Source of the DNA: an uncultured Mollicutes bacterium
GTDB taxonomy: Bacteria; Bacillota_I; Bacilli_A; Acholeplasmatales; JAEDCM01
Direction of reading: 5' to 3'
DNA length: 46,229 nucleotides
Assembly (NCBI GenBank): GCA_947166335.1
Contig: CAMVDS010000006.1
Coordinates: 1-46,229 of the forward strand
Position numbers and translations under genes: made by a program. A model generated the notes under the pieces. It saw only the letters and a program-made list of their open reading frames with translations, was not told the DNA's origin and did no database searches. This document shows, in pieces, positions 21,909-31,361 of this stretch (position 1 is the first letter of the stretch; every line of letters begins with the position of its first letter).

Positions 21909-23003
21909 ATGAAGATTGCTTTCTATATACCTTTTTTCAATCATATAGGTGGTGTTGAGGATTGGATATATTATATTAGTAAATTGTATGGTAATAATAG
22001 AGACATTACTGTCTACTATGTTAATGGTGATGAGAAACAAATAGACAGGCTTTTGCCTTTGATTAAAGTAAAGAAATTTTATAACCAAGAAATAGATTGT
22101 GATATTGCTATATTTGCTGCTGTAGTTCCAGACAATGAAATAAAATGTTTTAATGCTAAAAAGGAAAGAATACAGTTCGTACATGCTTGTTATTCTATAG
22201 CATATAAGTTAAAAGAATTTACTAAAAACCCATTAATAGACAGATATATTGCTGTTAGTGAAACAGCTGCTAACGATTTTTATAAAATATCTGGATACAT
22301 GCCAGAAATTATGTACAATCCTATTTATATAGAAAAACCTAAAAAAGTGTTAAAATTAATAAGTGCTACTCGTATCACAGAAGATAAGGGTTCAATATGG
22401 GAAAAAATGAAGATTTTTGCGAAAAAGTTGATAGAAAAAGATATACCATTTATTTGGTTAGTTTTTACAAATAATAAAACCGTAAAATCAGATATAAAAG
22501 GGTTTGTCATTATGCCACCAGAACTAAAAATAACTGATTATATCAGAGAAGCAGACTATTTAGCACAATTTTCAAAAACAGAAGCAGATTGTCTAGCTGT
22601 TAAAAAAAGTTTATGTGTTGGAACTCCAGTATTGGTAACGAACTTTGATGCAGCTATAGAAAATGGTGTTGTTGATGGTAAAACTGGTTATATATTTAAT
22701 ATGGAAATGGATAATATAGATGTAGAAAAAATTTATAATAATATACCTATATTTGAATACAAAGTTAATAATTCGGAAAAAGAATGGAATGAACTTTTAG
22801 GAAAACCCTGTAAACCTAAGAAAGATAAAATGGTGGAAGTTAAATGTAAGGTTGAAAAGTTTTGGGATGTAGAATATCAATGTTGGAGAAAAAGAGGAGA
22901 AAAGTGGGTTGTAGATACTGATCGTGCTAGGTCTTTAGTAAATTCAAAGCAGAAAACACAAGAAGGGTTTACAATTATGCAATTAGTTGATATAATAGAA
23001 TAA
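21909..23003 (+). CDS. GT-B (GT4-like) glycosyltransferase
   Basis: 364 residues. The N-terminal half has MKIAFYIPFFNHIGGVEDWI, including the GG(V) typical of GT4 enzymes, and a RYIAVSETAANDFY segment. The C-terminal Rossmann half has LKLISATRITEDKG (donor-binding start) and SKTEADCLAVKKSLCVGTPV (the EaxxLvxxEAlxxGtPV-like motif). Residues 285-364 are an extra module (FWDVEYQCWRKRGEKWVVDT). It would transfer a sugar from a nucleotide donor. Its place inside the capsid-tail module suggests glycosylation of virion proteins; the substrate is unknown. Confidence 0.82.
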   Translation: MKIAFYIPFFNHIGGVEDWIYYISKLYGNNRDITVYYVNGDEKQIDRLLPLIKVKKFYNQEIDCDIAIFAAVVPDNEIKCFNAKKERIQFVHACYSIAYKLKEFTKNPLIDRYIAVSETAANDFYKISGYMPEIMYNPIYIEKPKKVLKLISATRITEDKGSIWEKMKIFAKKLIEKDIPFIWLVFTNNKTVKSDIKGFVIMPPELKITDYIREADYLAQFSKTEADCLAVKKSLCVGTPVLVTNFDAAIENGVVDGKTGYIFNMEMDNIDVEKIYNNIPIFEYKVNNSEKEWNELLGKPCKPKKDKMVEVKCKVEKFWDVEYQCWRKRGEKWVVDTDRARSLVNSKQKTQEGFTIMQLVDIIE

Positions 23004-23017
23004 AGGAGAAATGGAAA

Positions 23018-23545
23018 ATGGCAGAAAATATTAATGAAAAACCAATTATACCTGATACTAAAACTGATTTAACTGATGCAGATTTAGGTTTAGGTAACAA
23101 AGAAGAAACTAATAAACCAGCTACTACTAAATCAAATACTAAAAAGAATGCTGTTACTAAAGAAAATAGTACAAGTGTTAAGAAAACTGATGAGGCACTT
23201 AAAAAGGCTGCAGCTACAGCTGCTTTAAAAGCAGCTATTGATGCTAATAGTGAAATAAGTGAAAAAGAAGCTGAAAAAACTTACATCAAAGAAAAAATGA
23301 ATTTTATGTTGAATAAATGTAAAAATGATGAAGTTGTTAAATTTAGAGGAGATAAGTTATATGCTCAATACTTTGGTAAAGTATATACATTCCTTTATAA
23401 TGCAGTTCCAGTAACAATTAGATTTGATGGTTCAGTTCAAGAATTCCCTAAATTTATCTATGATAAAATTATAGAAAAAATTCACGAAGTTTCAGAAAGT
23501 AACACTCCAAAAGTTGATATAGAAGATAGAACTGGTGACCAATAG
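23018..23545 (+). CDS. putative head protein with disordered N-terminus
   Basis: 175 residues, AAAGGAG upstream, 14 bases after the glycosyltransferase. The first 75 residues are Lys/Thr/Ala/Asn-rich and probably disordered. The rest forms a compact domain (MNFMLNKCKNDEVVKFRG, FLYNAVPVTIRFDGSVQEFP). By position between capsid and adaptor genes, and being co-transcribed with the glycosyltransferase, it might be a head component or the glycosylated target. Unknown family. Confidence 0.65.
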   Translation: MAENINEKPIIPDTKTDLTDADLGLGNKEETNKPATTKSNTKKNAVTKENSTSVKKTDEALKKAAATAALKAAIDANSEISEKEAEKTYIKEKMNFMLNKCKNDEVVKFRGDKLYAQYFGKVYTFLYNAVPVTIRFDGSVQEFPKFIYDKIIEKIHEVSESNTPKVDIEDRTGDQ

Positions 23546-23548
23546 TTT

Positions 23549-23581
23549 AAGTTTATAGTTTATTTACTATAAACTTTTTTT
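23549..23581 (+). terminator. terminator after the head protein gene
   Basis: AAGTTTATAGT-TTATTT-ACTATAAACTT, eleven pairs, then a T-run. Confidence 0.92.
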
Positions 23582-23591
23582 ATGTTATAAT
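23563..23591 (+). promoter_or_regulatory. promoter overlapping the terminator (TTTACT-17-TGTTATAAT)
   Basis: TTTACT (23563-23568) begins in the loop and runs into the 3' arm of the terminator. TATAAT is at 23586-23591 with TG at 23583. Spacer 17. Confidence 0.75.
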
Positions 23592-23612
23592 TATCATAAA
23601 GAAGGTGATTAT

Positions 23613-24071
23613 ATGACATTAGCAGAAATTACAAAGAATTCAGCAATCTTTACTGATGAAAACTTTTCTGTTGAAAATATATTAAGTCTAGCTAATAGAG
23701 CAATATCTAGAATTAATGTAGAATGTAAAACTTTATTTCCTTTTTATGAAAGTACAACAGCTGAATACACAGCTATACCAGCAATGCATCAATTTGATAT
23801 GATAAGTCCATATCTATCTTATGGTATAAAGATGAATGATAGTTCCTTATCAGAAGCTAATATATACCTTGATGAGTTCTATAAAGCACTTAATACTTTT
23901 AAAGATAGTATTGGTTCATTAGTTGAGGCATATGAAAAAGGAGATACTAAAAATGGAATTTCAGGTGAATATATAAATTCTATAGGTTATGGTGGAGTTT
24001 ATGGTATAGATACATCAGATGCCATAAACATAGGTTTCTTTGGTTATAATGGTAATGGTGGTTCATATTAG
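23613..24071 (+). CDS. head-to-tail adaptor protein
   Basis: 152 residues, AAGAAGGTG upstream. A helical core (FSVENILSLANRAISRINVE, IYLDEFYKALNTFKDSIG) with ITKNSAIFTDENF at the start and a Gly/Tyr-rich tail. It resembles P22 gp4/T7 gp11-type adaptor proteins, which form the ring under the portal. It stands immediately before the nozzle gene, as in other podoviruses. Confidence 0.65.
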   Translation: MTLAEITKNSAIFTDENFSVENILSLANRAISRINVECKTLFPFYESTTAEYTAIPAMHQFDMISPYLSYGIKMNDSSLSEANIYLDEFYKALNTFKDSIGSLVEAYEKGDTKNGISGEYINSIGYGGVYGIDTSDAINIGFFGYNGNGGSY

Positions 24072-24087
24072 AAAGTAGGTGAGTTAG

Positions 24088-27000
24088 ATGGGAAAATACC
24101 AAACATATAAAGGTAATGCTGAGAATAAATTATTTTATCTTATAGACCAATTAGATGGTGGTATCAACACAGACTTTAGTGATGATAGTAGTCCAGATAA
24201 AGAGTTTAAATCTATAGTAAACTTTACAATGGATAAAAGAGGTTCTTTATATAAAAGAAAGGGTTTTGGTAAACTTAATGCTGTTTCACAAATTTTTGCT
24301 AAGTTTAGTGAGACACCAGAAGTTAAAAACAAAACAGAATCATATCCTAACCCAGAAGATTATAATGATAATATAGTTTATATTAAAATGCTACAAAACG
24401 ATAATAACTGTTTTAGAAATTTATCAGCATTTACTGGAGACAATGCATATAGACAATATCAAAAGCTATATGGTAACCAAAATAATTCATTTAAATTACT
24501 AATTATAACAACTAACAAATCAGATAATAAATCTAAGTCATGGTTATATACTTGTACATTACCACCACTAGAATATGATGAACATGGTGATCCAACAGAT
24601 ACAGAAACAATAATTCTTGAAGAAAGTATTAATGAGTTACCAGTTATATTTAAATGGGATAGAAACCTAACTAATATAAATACTATAGAGTTTTTTGATA
24701 AAATATATTTCACAAATAATAATAAAGGACTTGTTTGTTTTGATAGAAAAACAGATACATTTAGCTATTATGGTTCAGGAATTGGTCAAGAGCCAAATAA
24801 TGCTTATAAACCAAGTCCAATGGAAATTAGAAAAGTAGGATTTAATATTTTAGGAGATGACCCATTACATTGGGTAGATTATCAAGGACTAACAACTGAT
24901 AGTATTCAAGGTATCTACTTAACAACAATGGATGACAAACCAACAACAGTAATTCCAAATAGTGGTAGTTTCAAACTTAATATATTATATACTGGAGCAG
25001 ATAATGGGTTCGAAATAACATTCAAAGAAGGAGAATATGAAAGAAGTGCAAATGTAACATTAAATACTGCTTCTAGTACAACAGGACTAAAAGTTTATGA
25101 TGTTGCATTTACAACAGTTCCTACAAGTAATGTTGAAATAAAAATAAAAAAGACAAATGCTAATATTAATGACTATTATGATTATTATGATGTTGGTGCT
25201 GTAGACCAAGAAATTAAAGCTGTAACAACACTTAACATTGGTGATTATGAAATGTTAGAAATGTATAACAGAGCTGTATATTTCAAAGATGATACAATAT
25301 GGTTTAGTGAATTAAATAACTTCCATTATGTACCAAACTACAACTATGTATCTTTACCAATAGAACCTACTGATAAGATAACAAAAATTATATTCTTTAG
25401 AAATGTTTATGTAATATTTACTAAATTTAGAATATATAAGATGTCTAATGCTTTTGGAGATGCAGATTTCCAAGTAATTCCATTAAATTTAAGTATCGGA
25501 TGTCATGCTCCACATACTATAGTTCCTATAGAAAATGTATTATATTTTGCAAGTTCTAGAGGTATATATCAATTAATATCTAGTGCAGCATATGGTAACA
25601 GTTCTAATAGTATTACATTCGAAAATGTTAAGGAAATAGATACAAAAGTAAAAAGTCTTACTTCAAATGTTACAATGTATTTAGGAGAACTTACTGACCC
25701 AGCTGTTAGATATAATGGAATTAGTGAGTATTCATATGCAATAAGATACAAAGATAAATATATGTTATTCTTCAATACAGCATATGAACAAGGTGATATA
25801 GCTGCATTAAATAATCTAGATGTTCTAGTTTATAACTATGATATGAAAGCATTTACTGAAATGAGATTTACAGAAAAACCTACATTCTTATTTATGCTGG
25901 ATGGTGCTATTGAAGCATATTGTACTGTTCCTCAAAAGGAAGATTATTCTGTTGAAGAAACACTTATAGAATATAACTTTGGAGACATAGAAAATGGTGT
26001 TGTAGAAGATCAATCAGGTAATGGTTATGATGCAAAAGCTGTCGGTTCAATGATAGTAAAACCAGGTATAGGGGTTTCACTTGATGGTGATAATAACTAT
26101 ATAAAAACAAGTGTAATCAATTCTAATTTTAATCTTAAGAATGGGTTTAAAGTTCTAGCTGATGTTAATATTAGAGACTTAAATGAAGCATTCCTATATG
26201 ATTTAAAACAATCCATAGCAACAGGACAAGCTACAGCTCAAACATTTACAATATCAACAAGTTGGTCTCATAATTACAAAGCAGAATTAATATGCAATAC
26301 AGTTCCAGATAATGATACTAGAAATGTAACAGTCTACTATACACTTAGGTACTATAGAAAAACTACAAGTGATAATGGTTCTCAAAGTGGTAAATTTTCT
26401 TTAGTAGATATAACAACTGGAGCTACATTAATACCAGAAACAAGTTTCAATTTTAACTTAGGTTCATCAACTAGTAGAGATGTAAAGACTGGTTCATTCA
26501 TTATAAATCAAGGTGATGGAGAATACAGTCATAATTGGAAACTCAATGTATCTAGTTATTATCCAACATATACAACTAAAAGGGAAAAAGGACAAAATAC
26601 AACATTTGATGTTATAAAAAATTCACAATTCGACAGTAATTTTGGTATAAGATTTACTGGATGGGCTGAGGCTACTGATACAGGTTGTATACTACATTAC
26701 ACACCTTATGCTCACATTACTAGTAATGGTGCATTGTATGTAGGAGAAAAGCAACTATATGCTTATGTAAATGGAACAGAACATATACATACTACACCTA
26801 GAATAAGTCATGGTGGAGGAAGGGATGCAGACTATAGTGCAGGAGAGCAAACACAGGCTATCAGTTATGATGGTCAACCTCAAGCAACTATTGATGCTAG
26901 ATGGAATGTTAAGGCTACTATTAATGGCTATTATAGAGAAAATATCGAGATAGATGCTTTTAATGTTGGCTTACCAGAAAGTAGAACAGTTACAGTTACA

Positions 27001-28488
27001 AAATGGAATTCATTTACAATGAGTGGAACTTATAATGTAGTATTAGAACAAATGCTAAACTTAAGTTATAAGAATCTAGCAATAAAGATACTTGATGAAC
27101 ATACTGTAAAAGTTATTTGTAATAGTGAATATGAAGAATATAGTGTAGACATGATAAATAATGATAAGTCAGTTCTAGGAGAGCATAACATAAAAGTACA
27201 TTATGTTAAGAACGAAACTAATTATACAGTTATACTGTTCCTAGATAATGACATATTTGGTCAAGTTCAAGTTCCAGAAGATACTATTGTAAATAGTAAT
27301 AGAGATAATTCTATTATTGGTTCTGGTATAATTGGAGATATTAATGATTTTAAAATATTACTTAGTGATGATAGAAAAGTCCTAGATTATGATTTTGATG
27401 CAGGTAAAGGTACAGTAATTTTAGATAAGTCAGGAAACAATTTAACAGGAAGCCTTGTTGGAAATGTTGACTGGGTAGTAGAAGATGGTGTAAAATTAGA
27501 TGGTAAGACATGCTATTTAACATTACCAATATTAAGTTCAAATGTTCCATTTTCAAACGGTTATTCAATAGAATTTGAATGTAAATTCAGTAACATAAAA
27601 CAAATATCAAAAATAATAGATTTAGCAAATGACTATAATACTGGTAATCTTGGAGATTTAAAATGTAGTATAAACTGTGGTAAGATAGATGGTACTAATA
27701 CATTAGTGTTTGAAAGTTATGGAATATCTAAAAAGAAAACAAATATTTCATCAAGTAATATTAATCTTTTAGAAAAACATAAATGGAAGTATGATGTAAT
27801 AGATAATGGAAAAAATTATGTTTTAACACTTTATTGTGATGATATTCCAGTAGCAACTGATAATTTTAATTATGGTGGTATCTCAAATGTTATAAGAAGA
27901 AGCAATTTTATAGGTAAATCTAATAGACCAGGTGATGCTTTATTCGAAGGTATTCTATATAATTTGAAGATAACAATAAATAAAAGTCCTAACCCAGCTC
28001 CTATATATGAGAATGATATATTTGAGTATGATACAACTTATGATGAGTTTGGAAAAGATATGGAAATAGAGTTAGAAACAAAAGGTATTAATTTACAATA
28101 TCCAATACATAATAAAAAACTTAAAAACATATTTGTTAAAGGTTTAGGTGGTTATGCTTATAAAGAATTTTTCTGTGAAGTATTCGTAGATGGTCACTTA
28201 GTAAATGATCCTTATTCTTATAACTATTCTATTGATGATGTAACAGGACAGGTAATCTATGATTATACTGAGAATAAAGAATTAAGTTTCGATGAAAAAA
28301 TATCATTATTAGGTAATATGAGATTAGATAGAACTAAATTAGGAGAGAGTACTTATCAAACTAAAAAGTTGGTAATTCCTTGCAAAGGTAAAAATTTCTC
28401 ATTAAAAATATATGGTATGAGTTCAGATTACTTAAGTATAGAAAGTTTTGGATTTGTATTTAAACTAGGAAAGGTAAAAGAAGATTAA
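24088..28488 (+). CDS. giant tail nozzle protein carrying LamG-like domains
   Basis: 1466 residues. Residues 1 to about 620 look like a podovirus tail nozzle (T7 gp12/P22 gp10 type). They include LIDQLDGGINTDFSDDSSP at the start, FKSIVNFTMDKRGSLYKRKG and a propeller with MYNRAVYFKDDTIWFSELNN. From about 627 a LamG/concanavalin-type domain begins (YNFGDIENGVVEDQSGNGYD); a second begins near 1097 (YDFDAGKGTVILDKSGNN). A beta-rich segment lies between them. From about 1306 the sequence returns to nozzle-like (NFSLKIYGMSSDYLSIESFG at the end). It would form the DNA channel and also bind cell-surface glycans. Confidence 0.75.
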   Translation: MGKYQTYKGNAENKLFYLIDQLDGGINTDFSDDSSPDKEFKSIVNFTMDKRGSLYKRKGFGKLNAVSQIFAKFSETPEVKNKTESYPNPEDYNDNIVYIKMLQNDNNCFRNLSAFTGDNAYRQYQKLYGNQNNSFKLLIITTNKSDNKSKSWLYTCTLPPLEYDEHGDPTDTETIILEESINELPVIFKWDRNLTNINTIEFFDKIYFTNNNKGLVCFDRKTDTFSYYGSGIGQEPNNAYKPSPMEIRKVGFNILGDDPLHWVDYQGLTTDSIQGIYLTTMDDKPTTVIPNSGSFKLNILYTGADNGFEITFKEGEYERSANVTLNTASSTTGLKVYDVAFTTVPTSNVEIKIKKTNANINDYYDYYDVGAVDQEIKAVTTLNIGDYEMLEMYNRAVYFKDDTIWFSELNNFHYVPNYNYVSLPIEPTDKITKIIFFRNVYVIFTKFRIYKMSNAFGDADFQVIPLNLSIGCHAPHTIVPIENVLYFASSRGIYQLISSAAYGNSSNSITFENVKEIDTKVKSLTSNVTMYLGELTDPAVRYNGISEYSYAIRYKDKYMLFFNTAYEQGDIAALNNLDVLVYNYDMKAFTEMRFTEKPTFLFMLDGAIEAYCTVPQKEDYSVEETLIEYNFGDIENGVVEDQSGNGYDAKAVGSMIVKPGIGVSLDGDNNYIKTSVINSNFNLKNGFKVLADVNIRDLNEAFLYDLKQSIATGQATAQTFTISTSWSHNYKAELICNTVPDNDTRNVTVYYTLRYYRKTTSDNGSQSGKFSLVDITTGATLIPETSFNFNLGSSTSRDVKTGSFIINQGDGEYSHNWKLNVSSYYPTYTTKREKGQNTTFDVIKNSQFDSNFGIRFTGWAEATDTGCILHYTPYAHITSNGALYVGEKQLYAYVNGTEHIHTTPRISHGGGRDADYSAGEQTQAISYDGQPQATIDARWNVKATINGYYRENIEIDAFNVGLPESRTVTVTKWNSFTMSGTYNVVLEQMLNLSYKNLAIKILDEHTVKVICNSEYEEYSVDMINNDKSVLGEHNIKVHYVKNETNYTVILFLDNDIFGQVQVPEDTIVNSNRDNSIIGSGIIGDINDFKILLSDDRKVLDYDFDAGKGTVILDKSGNNLTGSLVGNVDWVVEDGVKLDGKTCYLTLPILSSNVPFSNGYSIEFECKFSNIKQISKIIDLANDYNTGNLGDLKCSINCGKIDGTNTLVFESYGISKKKTNISSSNINLLEKHKWKYDVIDNGKNYVLTLYCDDIPVATDNFNYGGISNVIRRSNFIGKSNRPGDALFEGILYNLKITINKSPNPAPIYENDIFEYDTTYDEFGKDMEIELETKGINLQYPIHNKKLKNIFVKGLGGYAYKEFFCEVFVDGHLVNDPYSYNYSIDDVTGQVIYDYTENKELSFDEKISLLGNMRLDRTKLGESTYQTKKLVIPCKGKNFSLKIYGMSSDYLSIESFGFVFKLGKVKED

Positions 28489-28502
28489 AGAAGGTGAATA
28501 GT

Positions 28503-31019
28503 ATGGAAGAAGAAACACTATATGATAGAATTGGTGAAGCAGACTTAAATCCTACATATAAAGATGGTCAAGTCTATCAACATACAGATGTTAATAATAT
28601 GTTATCTATATTAAAAACAGCTGTTAATGAAAATTATTATGATATTCAAAAATTAGAAAATGGAACAAAGGATGTTGAAAAAGCAAAAACTTTAGATGAT
28701 GCAACATTATCTAGATATTTAGATGAAACATTACAAGCTGATGATAATAAAGTACCATCTTCTCAACAAGCAAAAGCATATATGGATAATTTATTTGCAG
28801 AATATAGTCCACCTATTAGAGGTGTTGATTATTGGACTGATGAAGATAAACAAGAAATTATTGATGAAGCAGCATCTGATGCACAATTAAAACTAAAAGG
28901 TGAATATGATCCAACAGTACAATATAGTAAATTAGATACAGTGCTATATCAAGGTAGTTCTTATGTAGCACTACAAACAGTGCAAGGACAAGTACCAACA
29001 AATACAGAATACTGGCAAAAATTAGTTACTGGTGGTATGGATATTATAGATAACTTAGAAAGTGAAGATACACAAAAAGCATTATCAGCAAATCAAGGGA
29101 AAATATTAAATGATAAAATTGAAAAAAATCCATTGGGTTCATTAAATTTTAGAGAAATTCAAGAATACAAAGCTTCTGAAAATGATTTATATCAAAGTTA
29201 TTCTCATTGTCAATTGCAGGGATTTTGTCAAATAGAAGATAATATAATTATAATGGGATTACGAAATCCTTATAATGTTGATAATATTGTAAATTTAATT
29301 GAATATAATATAAGTACTGCATCTGTATTAAGAAATTCATATCTTGAATTAAATCATTGTAATTCGATAGCATATGATGAAGAAAATAAAAAATTATATA
29401 TTGCAGCTACTTCTAAATTAGAAAATGGTGAATTAGTAAATGATAATGATATTATTGTAGTAGATTATGAAACTTTATCAATTGAAAATATAATTGAAAT
29501 ATCTAATTTAGGAACAGAACGAATAAGAAGTGTATTCTATGATAATAACACTAATATCTTATATGGTGGTAATAGTAATACTATATTTAAAATCAATTTA
29601 TCTACTAATACAATTAGTGATACTGTAACACTTGATACAACATATCTTCAACCTAATTCGACTAACCAAGTATTAAAAAAATATAATAATTATTATGTAG
29701 GTTTAAACATAAGTAATTTAATATTTTGGAATTTAGACGGAACTATTTTTAAAGAAATAAATGTTGATAGAGTTCAAGAAAATTTAACACTTGGTGAAGT
29801 ACAAGACTTTTTCATTAAAGAAAATGGAGATATTATTTTAGGAACAACAAAAAGACTAAATGATTTAACTAGTTATTTATCTGCTACATTTTATTATTCA
29901 AATATTTATACAAACACTAATAATGTTGTTAGAACAACTTTAGGTGGAAATGCAAATAGATTTATAGAAGTATATTGTAATAATTTATCAAATACTAATA
30001 TTGAAGATGGAACATCAAATTATCCATTTAAAACATTAGCTAAAGCAATATTATTTATTACTAATTCTTCAAGATCTTGTTTATTACATATTTTAGGTGG
30101 AGAATATAATGAAGATATTGTTATAAGAGGATTAAATAATGTAGATATTATATTTGAAAATAATATAACATTAAAAGCTTTAGTATTAATAAATAGTAAA
30201 TTAAATTTAAATAATAATGATAACGATATTACAATTAATGGTTTAAGAATGATAAACTCAGATATTTCAATAGTTGGTAGTTCATCACATCATTATACTT
30301 TAAATTATATGAATAATACTAATTATAGTGATTATTGTATATATGCTGAAAACTCAAGGATATATATGAGATACGTTGATTTAGTTGGTAGTAATGCTCA
30401 TAATATGGTAGAAGTTGTAAATAATAGTGAATTGACTTTAGATTCTTGCACATTTACTAATTACACTTCATATTTAGCTATAAAAGGTCAAAATCAATGT
30501 TTAATTAACTTAAAAGGTAATACATTTAACACACCATCATCTGCAAGTCAACATTTAATACAATTACGTTATTCTACAATTTTAAATACTCAAAATAATT
30601 TAACATCTATAAATGATTATGATAAAGATATTTATTCTAAAATATATGGTGTAAGAGTTATAGAGACTTTACCAGCTACAATTTATTATGGAGATGTATG
30701 TGCAACACATAAAGAGTATCAATTTGCAAAAGCAAAATCTACTGTTGCTGGTTTAAATAATACATATCTATATACAGATTTTAAAACTAAAAATGCTCAA
30801 AATGATAGATATATGATTACATCAGTTTGGGGTAATAATGTAAGTCTTAAAAATGTATTGGCTGATTTTAGATGTTACAATGATAAAATTACAATTATGG
30901 ATAATAGAAGAATAGTACTTGATGGTTCTACTTATACATATAGTGCTTTATCAGAGCAACCTGAATCTGCTACTGGTGATTATGTTGGAATTGTAGCCAT
31001 TGAATATTATGATATGTAA
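28503..31019 (+). CDS. tail spike / receptor-binding protein
   Basis: 838 residues from ATG 28503 (GTG 28494 lies on the AAGAAGGTG site). N-terminal 130: particle-binding helices. About 131-178: a carbohydrate-binding (CBM5/12-like) module (LDTVLYQGSSYVALQTVQGQ). About 225-480: propeller-like repeats (SIAYDEENKKLYIAATSKLE). From about 498 a pectate-lyase-type beta helix begins (NIEDGTSNYPFKTLAKAI) and runs to about 720; a small C-terminal domain follows. It should bind and perhaps degrade surface polysaccharide. Bases 29140-30700 differ in composition from their neighbours. Confidence 0.8.
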   Translation: MEEETLYDRIGEADLNPTYKDGQVYQHTDVNNMLSILKTAVNENYYDIQKLENGTKDVEKAKTLDDATLSRYLDETLQADDNKVPSSQQAKAYMDNLFAEYSPPIRGVDYWTDEDKQEIIDEAASDAQLKLKGEYDPTVQYSKLDTVLYQGSSYVALQTVQGQVPTNTEYWQKLVTGGMDIIDNLESEDTQKALSANQGKILNDKIEKNPLGSLNFREIQEYKASENDLYQSYSHCQLQGFCQIEDNIIIMGLRNPYNVDNIVNLIEYNISTASVLRNSYLELNHCNSIAYDEENKKLYIAATSKLENGELVNDNDIIVVDYETLSIENIIEISNLGTERIRSVFYDNNTNILYGGNSNTIFKINLSTNTISDTVTLDTTYLQPNSTNQVLKKYNNYYVGLNISNLIFWNLDGTIFKEINVDRVQENLTLGEVQDFFIKENGDIILGTTKRLNDLTSYLSATFYYSNIYTNTNNVVRTTLGGNANRFIEVYCNNLSNTNIEDGTSNYPFKTLAKAILFITNSSRSCLLHILGGEYNEDIVIRGLNNVDIIFENNITLKALVLINSKLNLNNNDNDITINGLRMINSDISIVGSSSHHYTLNYMNNTNYSDYCIYAENSRIYMRYVDLVGSNAHNMVEVVNNSELTLDSCTFTNYTSYLAIKGQNQCLINLKGNTFNTPSSASQHLIQLRYSTILNTQNNLTSINDYDKDIYSKIYGVRVIETLPATIYYGDVCATHKEYQFAKAKSTVAGLNNTYLYTDFKTKNAQNDRYMITSVWGNNVSLKNVLADFRCYNDKITIMDNRRIVLDGSTYTYSALSEQPESATGDYVGIVAIEYYDM

Positions 31020-31042
31020 AAAAATAGAAAGGGATAACTAAT

Positions 31043-31330
31043 ATGAAAGAGAATAAATGCGAAATATCTAGACAAGAGTTCGAAGATTTAAAAGAAAAAG
31101 TTAAAGGTCTAGAAAAAGTTTTTGAAAAAATAAGTGATATTGCATTGTCTACTGAGAAACTTGCTATAGAAGTTAAATATATGAGAGAAGAACAAAATAA
31201 ACAAGATAAGAGAATTGCAGCTATAGAAGAAAAACCAGTTAAAAGATATGACAGTATCGTTACTTATATAATTACTACTATTGTAGGTGCAGTAATCGGT
31301 ACTGTTATATCATTGCTAAAATCAAAATAG
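31043..31330 (+). CDS. XhlA-like lysis accessory protein
   Basis: 95 residues, AGAAAGGG upstream. Long coiled coil (about 8-65), then one C-terminal membrane segment (YIITTIVGAVIGTVISLL) and a Lys end. This is the layout of haemolysin XhlA family proteins, which sit next to holins and lysins in Gram-positive phages and assist membrane disruption. Confidence 0.8.
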   Translation: MKENKCEISRQEFEDLKEKVKGLEKVFEKISDIALSTEKLAIEVKYMREEQNKQDKRIAAIEEKPVKRYDSIVTYIITTIVGAVIGTVISLLKSK

Positions 31331-31341
31331 TATGTTATAAT
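31313..31341 (+). promoter_or_regulatory. lysin promoter (TTGCTA-17-TGTTATAAT)
   Basis: TTGCTA (31313-31318) lies in the end of the XhlA-like gene; TATAAT (31336-31341) has an extended TG. Spacer 17. There is no terminator before it, so the lysin may be read from two promoters. Confidence 0.65.
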
Positions 31342-31361
31342 TTAAAAAAGGAGATGATATT

